A program made the position numbers and the translations under genes. 64,000 nucleotides of DNA. Source: Parazoarcus communis SWub3 = DSM 12120. Its GTDB lineage: Bacteria; Pseudomonadota; Gammaproteobacteria; Burkholderiales; Rhodocyclaceae. Below are positions 33,430 to 42,521 of the stretch, in pieces. The notes under the pieces were generated by a model. It ran no database searches. It was not told where the DNA came from and was given only the letters and a program-made list of their open reading frames with translations. Position 1 is the first letter of the stretch. Each line of letters starts with the position of its first letter. The stretch lies in contig NZ_QKOE01000008.1 in NCBI RefSeq assembly GCF_003226565.1, forward strand, positions 1-64,000. The letters run 5' to 3'.

Positions 33430-34347
33430 TTACCAGCTGGTGTCATAGTCCAGATAGCGGCGCATGTACTCGGCGAAGGTCCATTGTTGCGTGTGCCAGC
33501 GAAAGCGCATGTCCGGTCGGTAAAACTTCAGCCCCAGACCTTCGGCGACGGCTGGTTCGATAGGCTCTTCTATGACGTCCATGTCTGGCATCGCGGCCAG
33601 TGCCGTGCCTAATCGCGCCCTTGCCATCTTGGCGTCTCCCCTCATGTAGGGTTGTATGGCTGACAGTGTGCGCATGGCCAGTTCGCCTATAGCCTCTGCC
33701 CGGACGTGACCGTAAGTCAGGAACAGGTGGCGTTCACGAAAATTGGTCCACACATAGTCGGCGATCTTTACGTCGCAGTGAGTGTCCCGATTTTCCAGTT
33801 TACGTTGAGCCCGCTCAAGCAGTGCCTTCAGGTCCGGCATGCATTTGGCGGAGAGTTGCATGTAGGCCTCAAGTGCTGACGGACCCTTGAGGCCACGCGT
33901 GACGACCTCCAGCGCCAGCCGGTTGCCATAGGGATAACGTCCCCAGACATAGGCGGGCTCGGCGACATTGCGGGGGTCGCCAACGGTAGAAAACGGCCAC
34001 ATGCAGGTCATGATGATGCTGGGAAAGACGATCCTCGGACAGCCTTCTGGGCAATGCGTGCGCAGGTATTTCCGCAAAGGCAGTCCATAGTGACGGACAT
34101 CCTGCGCGTGCTCAGTGACCGGCAGTTCTGGTTGGCTGTCGTACTGTTCCAGATAGAGGCAGCAGCGGCGCATCTGCTCCGGAGTGGGGCGGTCTGCCAC
34201 TTGGCCCGGTGGCGCGTGATTGAGCACACATAGATAGCCCTTCTCCCCGTGGGCGGCGGCCAGCAGCATGGCCAGAAACGGGATCTGGCAGTTGCCGTAA
34301 AGGACCACCAGTTCCGCATCTGGGGAGGGGTTGCCGTAAAACAGCAT
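33430..34347 (-). CDS. WcbI-like polysaccharide biosynthesis protein
   Basis: A 305-residue cytoplasmic protein with the VVLYGNCQ motif near its N-terminus, diagnostic of the WcbI family found in capsule clusters, which has an SGNH-like fold with an acetyl-CoA-related cleft. Later conserved parts include PSIIMTCMWPF and VWGRYPYGNR. Family members are needed for capsule assembly, but the reaction is not defined. It stands 208 bases upstream of the barrel gene and is transcribed in the same direction. A helical C-terminal half (residues ~170-305) is typical of longer members. Confidence 0.75.
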   Translation of the reverse strand: MLFYGNPSPDAELVVLYGNCQIPFLAMLLAAAHGEKGYLCVLNHAPPGQVADRPTPEQMRRCCLYLEQYDSQPELPVTEHAQDVRHYGLPLRKYLRTHCPEGCPRIVFPSIIMTCMWPFSTVGDPRNVAEPAYVWGRYPYGNRLALEVVTRGLKGPSALEAYMQLSAKCMPDLKALLERAQRKLENRDTHCDVKIADYVWTNFRERHLFLTYGHVRAEAIGELAMRTLSAIQPYMRGDAKMARARLGTALAAMPDMDVIEEPIEPAVAEGLGLKFYRPDMRFRWHTQQWTFAEYMRRYLDYDTSW

Positions 34348-34653
34348 GGTTTCGATTGGGCTTGAGAATGGAAGATCGTGAGGTTATTTCAAATCAGTCA
34401 TTGATGCACATCACTGCACAAGAGGCCTGGCCACCGTCATTCCGTGAGGGTTTGAGGGATGTGGCTTCGTTGCGTGATTGGCATGAATGAAAGAATGACT
34501 TTCGAGGTTCCCGCCAGTCGTGGCACGTTAGATGGGAACATTGAACGCAAAAAAGCCGGCACAGGGCCGGCTTCATTGCAGGATGGAGGGTGTATTCCAG
34601 AAACGTCACATGATGTGCAACCTTTCCTGTGCGGCTCCAATCCTTTGGTTTTA
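34348..34653. other. Intergenic region with the tRNA-Arg terminator only
   Basis: About 300 bases between the WcbI-like gene and the tRNA. Apart from the terminator at 34549-34573 I see no gene. Short frames here lack ribosome sites and recognisable residues. Confidence 0.6.
34549..34573 (-). terminator. Rho-independent terminator of tRNA-Arg
   Basis: On the minus strand, GCCGGC-CCTGT-GCCGGC forms a 6-bp GC stem with AA before and TTTTTT after it. It lies about 80 bases past the tRNA 3' end in the direction of transcription. Confidence 0.85.
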
Positions 34654-34730
34654 TGGCGCGCCCGGCGCGATTCGAACGCACGACCCCTGCCTTCGGAGGG
34701 CAGTACTCTATCCAGCTGAGCTACGGGCGC
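34654..34730 (-). tRNA. tRNA-Arg (anticodon CCG)
   Basis: The minus strand folds into a complete cloverleaf of 77 bases: acceptor GCGCCCG paired with CGGGCGC, D-arm AGCTCAGCTGGATAGAGT, anticodon loop CTCCGAA (anticodon CCG, reading CGG), T-arm GTTCGAATC, and an encoded CCA end at 34654-34656. Confidence 0.95.
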
Positions 34731-34816
34731 AGGCCTGCTGACGGGAGTCCGTCAGCGAAGGGCGCAAGGATACCCCGGTTCTTCGGGCAAGTCCATTGGT
34801 GCGTGCGGTGGTGGCT

Positions 34817-36046
34817 TCAGTCCTGCAGAAAGTGTTGCAGCAGGTCGTTGAGAAAGCGCCGGCCCTGCTCGGTGGGTTTGAGCTGGCCGTTGGCGGTGTC
34901 GAGCAGGCCGCGTTGGCGGGCAGCGATCAGTTCGTCCTCGATCACGGTCAGCGGCAGGCCGGTGCGCTCGGCAAACAGGCTGTGCGGCACGCCGCCGGTC
35001 AGGCGCAGGGCGTTCATCATGAACTCGAAGGGTAGCTCCGCACTGCCGACGGTGCGGCGATCCTGCACGAAGTCGCCGCGGGCGGCGCCTTCCAGGTAGT
35101 GGCCGGGGTGTTTGTGCCGCATCTCGCGGACGATGCCCTCGTGGCTGGAGAGTTTGCCGTGGGCGCCGGGGCCGATGCCGAGGTAGTCGCCAAAGGTCCA
35201 GTAGTTGAGGTTGTGGCGACATTCCTGGCCGGGGCGGGCGAAGGCCGAGGTTTCGTAGTGGCGCAAGCCGGCTGTGGCCAGGCGGGCTTCGATGGCGTCC
35301 TGCATGTCGGCGGACAGGTCGTCGTCGGGCAGCGAGGGCGGGTTGTGGGCGAAGGGGGTGTTGGGTTCCAGCGTCAGGTGGTAGCACGACAGGTGGCTGA
35401 CGCCGGTGGCGAGCGCGGTGTCGAGGTCGGCCAGGGCATGCGCGAGATCTTGCTGGGGCAAGGCGTACATGAGGTCGAGGTTGACGCGTTCGAAATGCTG
35501 CTGGGCGATGTCGATTGCACGCCGGGCTTCGTTGCCGTCGTGGATGCGCCCCAGGCGCTGCAGCATGACCGGGTCGAAGCTCTGGATGCCCAGCGACAGC
35601 CGGTTGACGCCAGCGGCGCGGAAGTCGCGGAAGCGATCGGCTTCGACCGTGCCGGGGTTGGCTTCCAGGGTGATTTCGGCCATCGGGTCGAGCGGCAGAC
35701 GCATGCGCAGGGCGGTGAGCAGGCCGTCGAGGGTGGCGGCAGACATCAGGCTGGGGGTGCCGCCACCGATGAAGACGGTGTGGACCCGCCGGCCCCAGAT
35801 CTGCGGTAGCGCGGCTTCCAGGTCGGCGATGACGGCGGCCAGCCAGTCGGCTTCGGGCAGGCTGCCGTCGGCGCTGCGTGCGGTATGCGAGTTGAAGTCG
35901 CAGTAGGGGCATTTGCGCACGCACCACGGAAAGTGCACATACAGCGACAGCGGCGGCGGGGCGGTGAGTTGCGACGCGTGGTCGCTGCGGCCTGCTGCAG
36001 GCCGCGCTGCGACGGGCTGCAGGCTGATGATGCGGCGTTCGGTCAC
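34817..36046 (-). CDS. hemW: Radical SAM family haem chaperone HemW
   Basis: A ~409-residue protein formerly annotated as oxygen-independent coproporphyrinogen III oxidase; HemW binds haem and an iron-sulphur cluster and delivers haem to respiratory enzymes. The CxxxCxxC motif WCVRKCPYCDF is at residues 42-49, followed by FIGGGTPSLMS, the SAM-binding ITLEANPGT and GIQSFDP, and a HemN_C domain (FEFMMNALRLTGGV). GTG 36046 overlaps the rdgB stop as GTGA, and the upstream open frame is unrelated. The gene order rdgB-hemW is common in Betaproteobacteria. Confidence 0.9.
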   Translation of the reverse strand: MTERRIISLQPVAARPAAGRSDHASQLTAPPPLSLYVHFPWCVRKCPYCDFNSHTARSADGSLPEADWLAAVIADLEAALPQIWGRRVHTVFIGGGTPSLMSAATLDGLLTALRMRLPLDPMAEITLEANPGTVEADRFRDFRAAGVNRLSLGIQSFDPVMLQRLGRIHDGNEARRAIDIAQQHFERVNLDLMYALPQQDLAHALADLDTALATGVSHLSCYHLTLEPNTPFAHNPPSLPDDDLSADMQDAIEARLATAGLRHYETSAFARPGQECRHNLNYWTFGDYLGIGPGAHGKLSSHEGIVREMRHKHPGHYLEGAARGDFVQDRRTVGSAELPFEFMMNALRLTGGVPHSLFAERTGLPLTVIEDELIAARQRGLLDTANGQLKPTEQGRRFLNDLLQHFLQD

Positions 36047-36639
36047 AGTGGGTGGCGGGCGAGAGCGTCGAGCAGGTGGCGCATCGCGGCGCCGCGATGG
36101 CTCAAGGTGTTCTTGAGTGCGGCGTCGAGTTCGGCTGCGGTCTGGCCGAGTTCGGGCAGCCAGAACAGGGGGTCGTAGCCGAATCCGGCCTCGCCGCGCG
36201 GCGCATGCAGGATTTCGCCATGCCATTCGCCGTCGGCGATCAGCGGACGAGGGTCGTCGGCGCTGCGCACCAGCACGACGGCCGAGTAGAAATAGGCACG
36301 ACGGTCAGCCACGCCGGCAAGTTTTTCGATCAGCAGCTGGTTGTTGCGGGCGTCGGATTTCGGCTCGCCGGCGAAGCGGGCGGAGATGACCCCGGGCGCG
36401 CCACCGAGCGCGGTCACGCACAGGCCGGAGTCGTCGGCGATGGCCGGCAGGCCGGTGGCGGCGGAGGCGTGGCGGGCCTTGGCCAGCGCGTTTTCGACGA
36501 AGGTGGGGTGGGGCTCTTCAGCTTCGCTGACGCCGAGCGCTGATTGAGGCACGATCTCGATGCCCAGCGGCGCGAGGAGCGCCTGCATTTCGGCAGCCTT
36601 CTTGGCGTTGTTGCTGGCAAGGACGAGACGCAGGCTCAT
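36043..36639 (-). CDS. rdgB: XTP/dITP diphosphatase RdgB
   Basis: Cleaves non-canonical purine triphosphates (XTP, dITP) to the monophosphate, preventing their incorporation into nucleic acids. The 198-residue length fits Ham1/RdgB. Seen: LVLASNNAKKAAEM (substrate loop), EEPHPTFVENALAKARHA, IADDSGLCVTALGGAPGVISARFAG with the catalytic Asp, GFGYDPLFW and SHRGAAM. It sits between rph and hemW, overlapping hemW by four bases. Confidence 0.95.
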   Translation of the reverse strand: MSLRLVLASNNAKKAAEMQALLAPLGIEIVPQSALGVSEAEEPHPTFVENALAKARHASAATGLPAIADDSGLCVTALGGAPGVISARFAGEPKSDARNNQLLIEKLAGVADRRAYFYSAVVLVRSADDPRPLIADGEWHGEILHAPRGEAGFGYDPLFWLPELGQTAAELDAALKNTLSHRGAAMRHLLDALARHPL

Positions 36640-36642
36640 GGC

Positions 36643-37362
36643 TCAGCCTCCGAGGGCGGATTTCTGCAACTCGACCAGACGACGGATGCCGGCGTCGGCG
36701 AGGTCGAGCAGGGCATTGAGTTCGGTGCGCGAAAAGGGCGTGCCTTCGGCGGTGCCCTGCACTTCGATCAGGCCGCCGCTGCCGGTCATGACCACATTCA
36801 TGTCGGTGTCGCAGTTCGAATCTTCATCATAGTCGAGGTCAAGCACCGGGACGCCCTGATGGATGCCCACTGACACCGCGGCGACGAAGTCGGTCATCGG
36901 GTCGGTGGCAAGGGTGCCGTCGGCCAGCAGTTTGTTCAGCGCGTCGCGTACCGCGACACAGGCGCCGGTGATGGCGGCGGTGCGGGTGCCACCGTCGGCC
37001 TGCAGCACGTCGCAATCGATGGTGATCTGGCGTTCGCCAAGCGCGCCGAGGTCGACCACGGCACGCAGGCTGCGGCCGATGAGGCGCTGGATCTCCTGGG
37101 TGCGGCCACTCTGCTTGCCCTTGGCCGCTTCGCGGGCGCTACGGGTATGGGTGGCACGTGGCAGCATGCCGTATTCGGCGGTCAGCCAGCCCTGGCCCTT
37201 GCCACGCAGGAAACCGGGCACGCTGTCTTCCACACTGGCGGTGCACAGCACCCGGGTGTCGCCGAACTCGACCAGCACCGAACCTTCGGCATGACGGGTG
37301 AAGCCGCGGGTGATGCGGACGGGGCGGAGTTGATCGGGCTGGCGCTGGCTGGGACGGGTCAT
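36643..37362 (-). CDS. rph: Ribonuclease PH
   Basis: A phosphate-dependent 3'-5' exoribonuclease that trims tRNA precursors. The 239 residues cover the whole family: [68 protein letters not shown] (as [14 protein letters not shown]) and [20 protein letters not shown] with the metal-binding Asp residues. It follows the PP2C gene and precedes rdgB with a three-base gap, likely one operon. Confidence 0.95.
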   Translation of the reverse strand: MTRPSQRQPDQLRPVRITRGFTRHAEGSVLVEFGDTRVLCTASVEDSVPGFLRGKGQGWLTAEYGMLPRATHTRSAREAAKGKQSGRTQEIQRLIGRSLRAVVDLGALGERQITIDCDVLQADGGTRTAAITGACVAVRDALNKLLADGTLATDPMTDFVAAVSVGIHQGVPVLDLDYDEDSNCDTDMNVVMTGSGGLIEVQGTAEGTPFSRTELNALLDLADAGIRRLVELQKSALGG

Positions 37363-37381
37363 TGCGGGTGTTCCTGGTGAC

Positions 37382-38299
37382 TTACTTGCTGAATTTCTTG
37401 ATGGCGGAGTTGATTTCGGCGATGGCGCGTTCGATCTCGTCGTCGGTCAGGTCGATGGGCGTCGAAGGCGCGCGGCTGCGCTGAAAGGTGTCCATCTGGG
37501 TGGTGAAGTCGTTGAGCGCCATGGTCTGGGTGGAGATCGAGTCCGGCACGGCAGCGCCGATGTCGTCATGCCAGCACATTGCGATCAGCGACAGGTTATC
37601 GCAACTTGGGCCTGCGGCTTGCTCAGCCTGTGTCATCAGGGCGGGTACCTGGACGGACAGGTTGCTGCCGGTCAGTGCGAGGGCGATGGCATCGTTGTCG
37701 AGCGGCCCCCAGACGCCGTCGGAGCAGACCGCGATGATGTCGCCATCCTGCAGCAGGGTGCGGCGCGAGAATTCGATCTGCGGTGCGTGATTACCCCCGA
37801 GGCAGGAGTAGATGCGGTTGCGGCCGGGGTGGCTGGCGGCGCCCTGGGCGTCGAGCAGCCCCTGGTCCATCATCAGCTGCACGCGGGAGTGATCTCGCGT
37901 CTGCACGTGAACGCGACCATTGCGCAGCAGGTACAGGCGCGAGTCGCCGGCGTGCGCCCAGTGGGCGTAACCGTCCTGGATCAGGCAGGTGACGATGGTG
38001 GTGCGTGGCGCTTCGGGCAGATTCTTGTCCAGCGCGTAGTCGAGGATGGCGTGGTGCGCGCTCGACAGCGAACGTGACAGGAACAGCGCCGGATCCGACA
38101 GTTTGGGTTGGGCATCGCGCTGAAAGGCCTGGGTGATGTACTGCGCGGCGATGTGGGCCGCCACCTCGCCATGCAGATGTCCACCCATGCCGTCGGCGAG
38201 CACCATCAGCAGTGCGTCGCGCGAATAGCAGTAGGCGACGCGGTCCTGGTTGGTCTTGCGTTTGCCGATGCGGCTTTCCTGATAGATGGTGAATCTCAC
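37382..38299 (-). CDS. PP2C-family serine/threonine phosphatase
   Basis: A 305-residue metal-dependent phosphatase. Seen: [29 protein letters not shown] (metal-binding DGMGGH), [24 protein letters not shown] and CDNLSLIAM, so all PP2C motifs are present. The C-terminal ~60 residues are extra and charged. The GTG start at 38299 is read from the frame. It is the partner of the kinase gene immediately upstream (10-base gap), forming a reversible Ser/Thr phosphorylation pair with unknown targets. Confidence 0.9.
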   Translation of the reverse strand: MRFTIYQESRIGKRKTNQDRVAYCYSRDALLMVLADGMGGHLHGEVAAHIAAQYITQAFQRDAQPKLSDPALFLSRSLSSAHHAILDYALDKNLPEAPRTTIVTCLIQDGYAHWAHAGDSRLYLLRNGRVHVQTRDHSRVQLMMDQGLLDAQGAASHPGRNRIYSCLGGNHAPQIEFSRRTLLQDGDIIAVCSDGVWGPLDNDAIALALTGSNLSVQVPALMTQAEQAAGPSCDNLSLIAMCWHDDIGAAVPDSISTQTMALNDFTTQMDTFQRSRAPSTPIDLTDDEIERAIAEINSAIKKFSK

Positions 38300-38309
38300 T
38301 GGGGTGTCC

Positions 38310-39257
38310 TCAGCCCTTGCCGATGAAGGATTTCAGCCGGGAACCCAGGTCGGTGAACCAGGTTGCCGGCATGGCTTCGCCTGCCTGTTTCTGCATCAAC
38401 GACTTCTGCAACGTGTAGACGCTTTGCGGGCGTTTGAGCGGATCGAGGTGCAGGCACCATTCAATCAGCTCCAGTAGTTGTGCGGAATATTTTCCAGCAT
38501 GCGATTTTGATATCGACTGCAGTGTATCGCGTTTGATGCGTTCGTCGGAGCGTGGCGGCGAGGTGCCCACCACGCAGGCATACATGCTTGCGCCGACGCT
38601 GTAGATGTCGCTCCACGGGCCGAGGGTCTCGCGGTTGCCAAATTGCTCGGGCGAGGCGAAGCCCGGGGTGTACATGGGCTTGAGCATGGGCTGATCCAGC
38701 GCCAGCGTCTGCCGTGCGGCGCCAAAGTCGAGCAGCACCGGGGTGCCGTCCATGCGCAGGTAGATGTTGGATGGCTTGATGTCCAGGTGCAGCAGCTTGT
38801 GGGCATGGACTTCACGCAGGCCGTTGAGCATGCGGGTGAACACGCCGCGGATGAAGCGTTCGCGTACCTCGCCCTTGTGCTTCTGGATGTAGTCGTGCAG
38901 CGTGCGTCCGCGCTCGAACTGCATCACCATGTACACTGTATTGTTGGCGCGGAAGAAGTTGAGCACCCGTACCACGTTGGGGTGCATCAGCTTGGCCAGC
39001 GAGCGGCCTTCCTCGAAAAAACACTTCATGCCATAGCGAAAGGCGGGCTGGTTATCGTCCGGCACCACGGGCTCGATCTCGCCGTCCTTGCGCAGCGCGA
39101 GCGAGTTCGGCAGGTATTCCTTGATCGCGACCGGCGTGCCTTCGGCGTCGTAGGCCAGGTAGACGATCGAGAAACCGCCCAGCGACAGCTGACGCTCGAT
39201 CTTGTATTGATCGAGCTGAAAGCCGGAAGGGAGTGCGCAGTTTGCTTGAGGCGGCAT
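38310..39257 (-). CDS. Serine/threonine protein kinase
   Basis: A 315-residue Hanks-type kinase. Seen: LSLGGFSIVYLAYD (glycine loop), VAIKEYLP with catalytic Lys, HLDIKPSNIYL (catalytic loop with HLD in place of HRD), LLDFGAARQ (DFG), ASPEQF (in place of APE) and DPLKRP. It is cytoplasmic and lacks PASTA repeats or a membrane helix. ATG 39257 starts the conserved protein; the open frame upstream to 40025 lies over the divergent yicC and is a shadow. It is paired with the PP2C phosphatase downstream. Confidence 0.9.
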   Translation of the reverse strand: MPPQANCALPSGFQLDQYKIERQLSLGGFSIVYLAYDAEGTPVAIKEYLPNSLALRKDGEIEPVVPDDNQPAFRYGMKCFFEEGRSLAKLMHPNVVRVLNFFRANNTVYMVMQFERGRTLHDYIQKHKGEVRERFIRGVFTRMLNGLREVHAHKLLHLDIKPSNIYLRMDGTPVLLDFGAARQTLALDQPMLKPMYTPGFASPEQFGNRETLGPWSDIYSVGASMYACVVGTSPPRSDERIKRDTLQSISKSHAGKYSAQLLELIEWCLHLDPLKRPQSVYTLQKSLMQKQAGEAMPATWFTDLGSRLKSFIGKG

Positions 39258-39350
39258 CTTGGTGGGCGCTAAGATTCGGCTTTCCGCAGCTTTTCCAGTA
39301 ATGGGTTCTGCAGTGTACCTGAACACGGCAGCTTCCCGGAGACCCCACCC

Positions 39351-40217
39351 ATGATTCATAGCATGACCGGCTTCGCGGTTCAGACCCGCGATCTGGGCCC
39401 TGTCAGCCTGCATCTCGAGCTGCGCAGCGTCAATTCCCGTTATCTGGACCTGAACTTCCGCATCGTCGAGGACCTGCGTCAGGCAGAACCTGCGGTGCGA
39501 GAGCAGATCAGTGCCCGCCTGACCCGTGGCAAGGTCGAGTGCCGGCTCAATCTGCAGACCAACAGTGCCGCGCCGCGCAGCCTGGCGCTCAACAGCACGC
39601 TGATGACCCAGCTGGCTGAAGCCCAGGCTGCGGTGCAGGCGCGGTTTCCCGACGCCAAGCCGATGTCGGTGGGCGAGTTGCTGCGCTGGCCCGGCATGCT
39701 GGCCGACGATGGTGTGACTTTCGAGCAGATGCAACCGGTTATTGCCGAGATGACCCGGGTTGCGCTCGATGAACTGGTGGCTACCCGTCTGCGTGAAGGC
39801 GAGAAGCTGGCCGGGATGATCCGTGAGCGCATCGTGCGCATGCGCGAGCTGGTCGCCATCGCCACGCCGCGCATGCCGGAGGTTGTGCGCGAGTACCAGG
39901 ACAAGCTCACCCAGCGTCTGCGTGATGCGGTCGCCACTCTCGACGAAGACCGGGTCCGCCAGGAGGTCGCGCTCTACGCTCAGCGCATCGATGTCGCCGA
40001 AGAGCTGACCCGCCTCTCCACGCATCTCGACGAGCTCGAGCGCATTCTCAAGACCGGTGGCTCGGCCGGCAAGCGGCTGGACTTCCTGATGCAGGAGCTA
40101 AACCGCGAAGCCAACACCCTGGCTTCCAAGTCGCCTGCGACCGACATCACCGGCGTGGCGATGGAAATGAAGGTGCTGATCGAGCAGATCCGGGAGCAGG
40201 TGCAGAACCTGGAGTGA
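39351..40217 (+). CDS. yicC: YicC-family endoribonuclease
   Basis: A 288-residue protein with the YicC N-terminal domain (MIHSMTGFAVQTRDLG, LRSVNSRYLDLNFRI, RGKVECRLNL) and the C-terminal DUF1732 domain (RLSTHLDELERIL, GKRLDFLMQELNREANTL, KVLIEQIREQVQNLE). Family members are endoribonucleases linked to control of small RNAs such as RyhB. It is divergent from the kinase-phosphatase operon across 93 bases that must hold both promoters. Confidence 0.95.
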   Translation: MIHSMTGFAVQTRDLGPVSLHLELRSVNSRYLDLNFRIVEDLRQAEPAVREQISARLTRGKVECRLNLQTNSAAPRSLALNSTLMTQLAEAQAAVQARFPDAKPMSVGELLRWPGMLADDGVTFEQMQPVIAEMTRVALDELVATRLREGEKLAGMIRERIVRMRELVAIATPRMPEVVREYQDKLTQRLRDAVATLDEDRVRQEVALYAQRIDVAEELTRLSTHLDELERILKTGGSAGKRLDFLMQELNREANTLASKSPATDITGVAMEMKVLIEQIREQVQNLE

Positions 40218-40458
40218 GGTGCTGAGTCTGGTGGAGACGTGCGCCTGCTGCATCTGGCTGAATGTGTATCTTTTTAGCCAATTTTGGTGAATAAACTCAG
40301 TAAGTTGCTTATTTTTCTGGGTTTTTGCTTACAATTTGTCAGGGTATAGCGATGTGTCATCTGGCACCATGCCAGCCGGTATGGCAGGTGTCGGTATGGC
40401 CGCGCAGCAAGACTGATGTGGCGCCGGCCATTGTTGCGAAGTCGGCCAGAGAAACGAG

Positions 40459-42366
40459 GTGACGTGTTTGAGGAAATCAATCGCAGGGGTGTTTCGGATT
40501 CCCGCAAACTGGCGGTCACTGACTGTGTTCGGTTTCGACCTCTGCGCAGTCGTCATTGCGTGGCTGATGGCCTTGGGTGTTCGCTTCAACTTTACCTTAC
40601 CCCCTGATTATTACCGTCTTGCTGTGATCGGCTTGCTTCTGCTGGTGCCGATGCAAGCCGTCATCTTCCGTGCTGCCGGTCTGTATCGGGGTATCTGGGT
40701 ATTCGCCAGTCTTCCGGATCTGATGCGGTTGGCCAAGGCGATTCTGGCGAGTGGACTGGCGGTTGCGGTGGGCGGTCTGATGTTGCAGCCTGAGCCCGCC
40801 TTTCCGCGGTCGATGCTGCTGCTCTACCCGATGTTCCTGGCCGTCATCATGGGTGGCGGGCGCGTGACCTATCGTGTGTTCAAGGAGCAACGCGAGTACG
40901 GCGCACATCAGACACTGGGTCGGCCCGTGCTCGTGCTTGGTGTGGGCCGCGCTGCGGCGAGCCTTGTCCAGCAACTGGCCCATTCCAAAGAGTGGCGGGT
41001 GGTCGGCCTGCTGGATGATGATCCGGCCACCCGACATCGCGAAGTCTGTGGCATTCGTGTGCTGGGGCCAATTTCCAGCCTTGCGGAATGGGCGGGGGTG
41101 CTGAAGGTTCGTCACGCCATCATCGCAATGCCTGAAGCGGGCCTGGTGCGTTACCGCGATGTCGCCAACATCTGCATGCGCGCAGGTATCAAGGCATTCA
41201 CGTTGCCGCCGATCGGGCAGATCATTGCTGGGCATGGCTCGGTGTCGCAGATGCGGCGCCTCAATCTTGAAGACCTGCTTGGTCGTGAGGCAGTCGTTAT
41301 TGACACCCCCCAGGTGCGCGAACTGCTGAGCGGACGGGTCGTGATGGTGACCGGTGCGGGTGGTTCGATCGGCGCCGAGCTCTGCCGTCAGATCGCCCGC
41401 TTCGGTCCCGCACAGATCGTCGCTTTCGAGCAAAGCGAGTATGCCTTGTACCTGTTGGCGGAGCAGTTTGCTGAAATATTTCCTGAGATTCCGCTGGTGG
41501 CGGTGGCTGGCGATGTCAAGGATCGCCGGCGGGTGCTTGAGGTGCTTGAAAAGCACGTGCCTGCGGTGGTGTTCCATGCCGCAGCCTACAAGCATGTGCC
41601 ACTCATGGAAGAAAACAACTCCTGGCAGGCGGTCCGCAATAACGCGCTTGGCACCTGGGTTGTTGGTCACCTGTCCGATCAGGTGGGGGTCAAGCGCTTT
41701 GTGCTGGTGTCCACCGACAAGGCCGTCAATCCGACCAATGTCATGGGGGCAACAAAGCGCCTGGCCGAGATCATCTGTCAGGTGCTGCAGGTCGGTGCGC
41801 GCTCGACGCGATACGAGATCGTCCGGTTCGGCAACGTGCTGGGCAGTGCAGGGAGCGTGATCCCCAAGTTTCAGGCGCAGATCGAGCGTGGTGGTCCGGT
41901 GACGGTGACGCATCCGGAGATCACCCGCTACTTCATGGCCGTACATGAGGCCGTGCAGCTTGTGTTGCAGGCGGCTGCGATGGGCGAAGGGGGGGAGATC
42001 TTCGTGCTCGACATGGGCGAGCCCGTCAAGGTGCTGGATCTTGCCCGCGACATGATCCGTTTGTCCGGGCATGCGGAAGACGATATTCCGATCGTATTCT
42101 CCGGATTGCGGCCTGGCGAGAAACTTTACGAAGAAGTATTGGCCGACTCCGAATGTACTCGTCCGACGCACCACCCCAAACTGAGAGTCGCCTGGGCCGC
42201 ACCTCCGGACGGGTTTGCCATCGACAGCCTGATTCGCTGGATCAACGCTGCCAGGGTTCTGTCGGACGATGAGGTCCGTCGCGATCTACGTCGTTGGGTT
42301 CCGGAGTACGTACCTTATAATCCGCCCCGCCCTTACCTCGTCGAGGCCGAAACCCGCCGCGCTTGA
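40459..42366 (+). CDS. Polysaccharide biosynthesis NDP-sugar dehydratase/epimerase (FlaA1/WbpM/CapD type)
   Basis: A 635-residue inner-membrane enzyme. Four N-terminal helices (VFGFDLCAVVIAWLMALGVRF to ~residue 120), a CoA-binding-like Rossmann domain (RPVLVLGVGRAAASLVQQL), then the extended SDR domain from about residue 295 with VMVTGAGGSIGAELCRQI and a Met-Lys pair in NPTNVMGATKR replacing Tyr-x-x-x-Lys, as in FlaA1/WbpM-type UDP-GlcNAc 4,6-dehydratases. The reaction opens 6-deoxy-4-keto amino-sugar synthesis. Start GTG 40459; TTG 40468 is better spaced from GAGGT and is also likely. Confidence 0.9.
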   Translation: MTCLRKSIAGVFRIPANWRSLTVFGFDLCAVVIAWLMALGVRFNFTLPPDYYRLAVIGLLLLVPMQAVIFRAAGLYRGIWVFASLPDLMRLAKAILASGLAVAVGGLMLQPEPAFPRSMLLLYPMFLAVIMGGGRVTYRVFKEQREYGAHQTLGRPVLVLGVGRAAASLVQQLAHSKEWRVVGLLDDDPATRHREVCGIRVLGPISSLAEWAGVLKVRHAIIAMPEAGLVRYRDVANICMRAGIKAFTLPPIGQIIAGHGSVSQMRRLNLEDLLGREAVVIDTPQVRELLSGRVVMVTGAGGSIGAELCRQIARFGPAQIVAFEQSEYALYLLAEQFAEIFPEIPLVAVAGDVKDRRRVLEVLEKHVPAVVFHAAAYKHVPLMEENNSWQAVRNNALGTWVVGHLSDQVGVKRFVLVSTDKAVNPTNVMGATKRLAEIICQVLQVGARSTRYEIVRFGNVLGSAGSVIPKFQAQIERGGPVTVTHPEITRYFMAVHEAVQLVLQAAAMGEGGEIFVLDMGEPVKVLDLARDMIRLSGHAEDDIPIVFSGLRPGEKLYEEVLADSECTRPTHHPKLRVAWAAPPDGFAIDSLIRWINAARVLSDDEVRRDLRRWVPEYVPYNPPRPYLVEAETRRA

Positions 42367-42521
42367 TGCCGGCAGGTGCTTGCGCTGCCATTTTCCCCGC
42401 ATGCCGGGTCTTTGGCGTGGCCTTGGTTGCACTTGAGCATCCGGCGCCGATCCAGGCCGGTGCATGAATGCGCTGCCAGCCTTCGGCGAGGGACGTCAGG
42501 AACGATATAGATAGCTACAGA

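Noticed and set aside
40597-42174. 525-codon minus-strand frame opposite the FlaA1-like gene
   Set aside because: Antisense shadow, His/Gln-rich with no domain.
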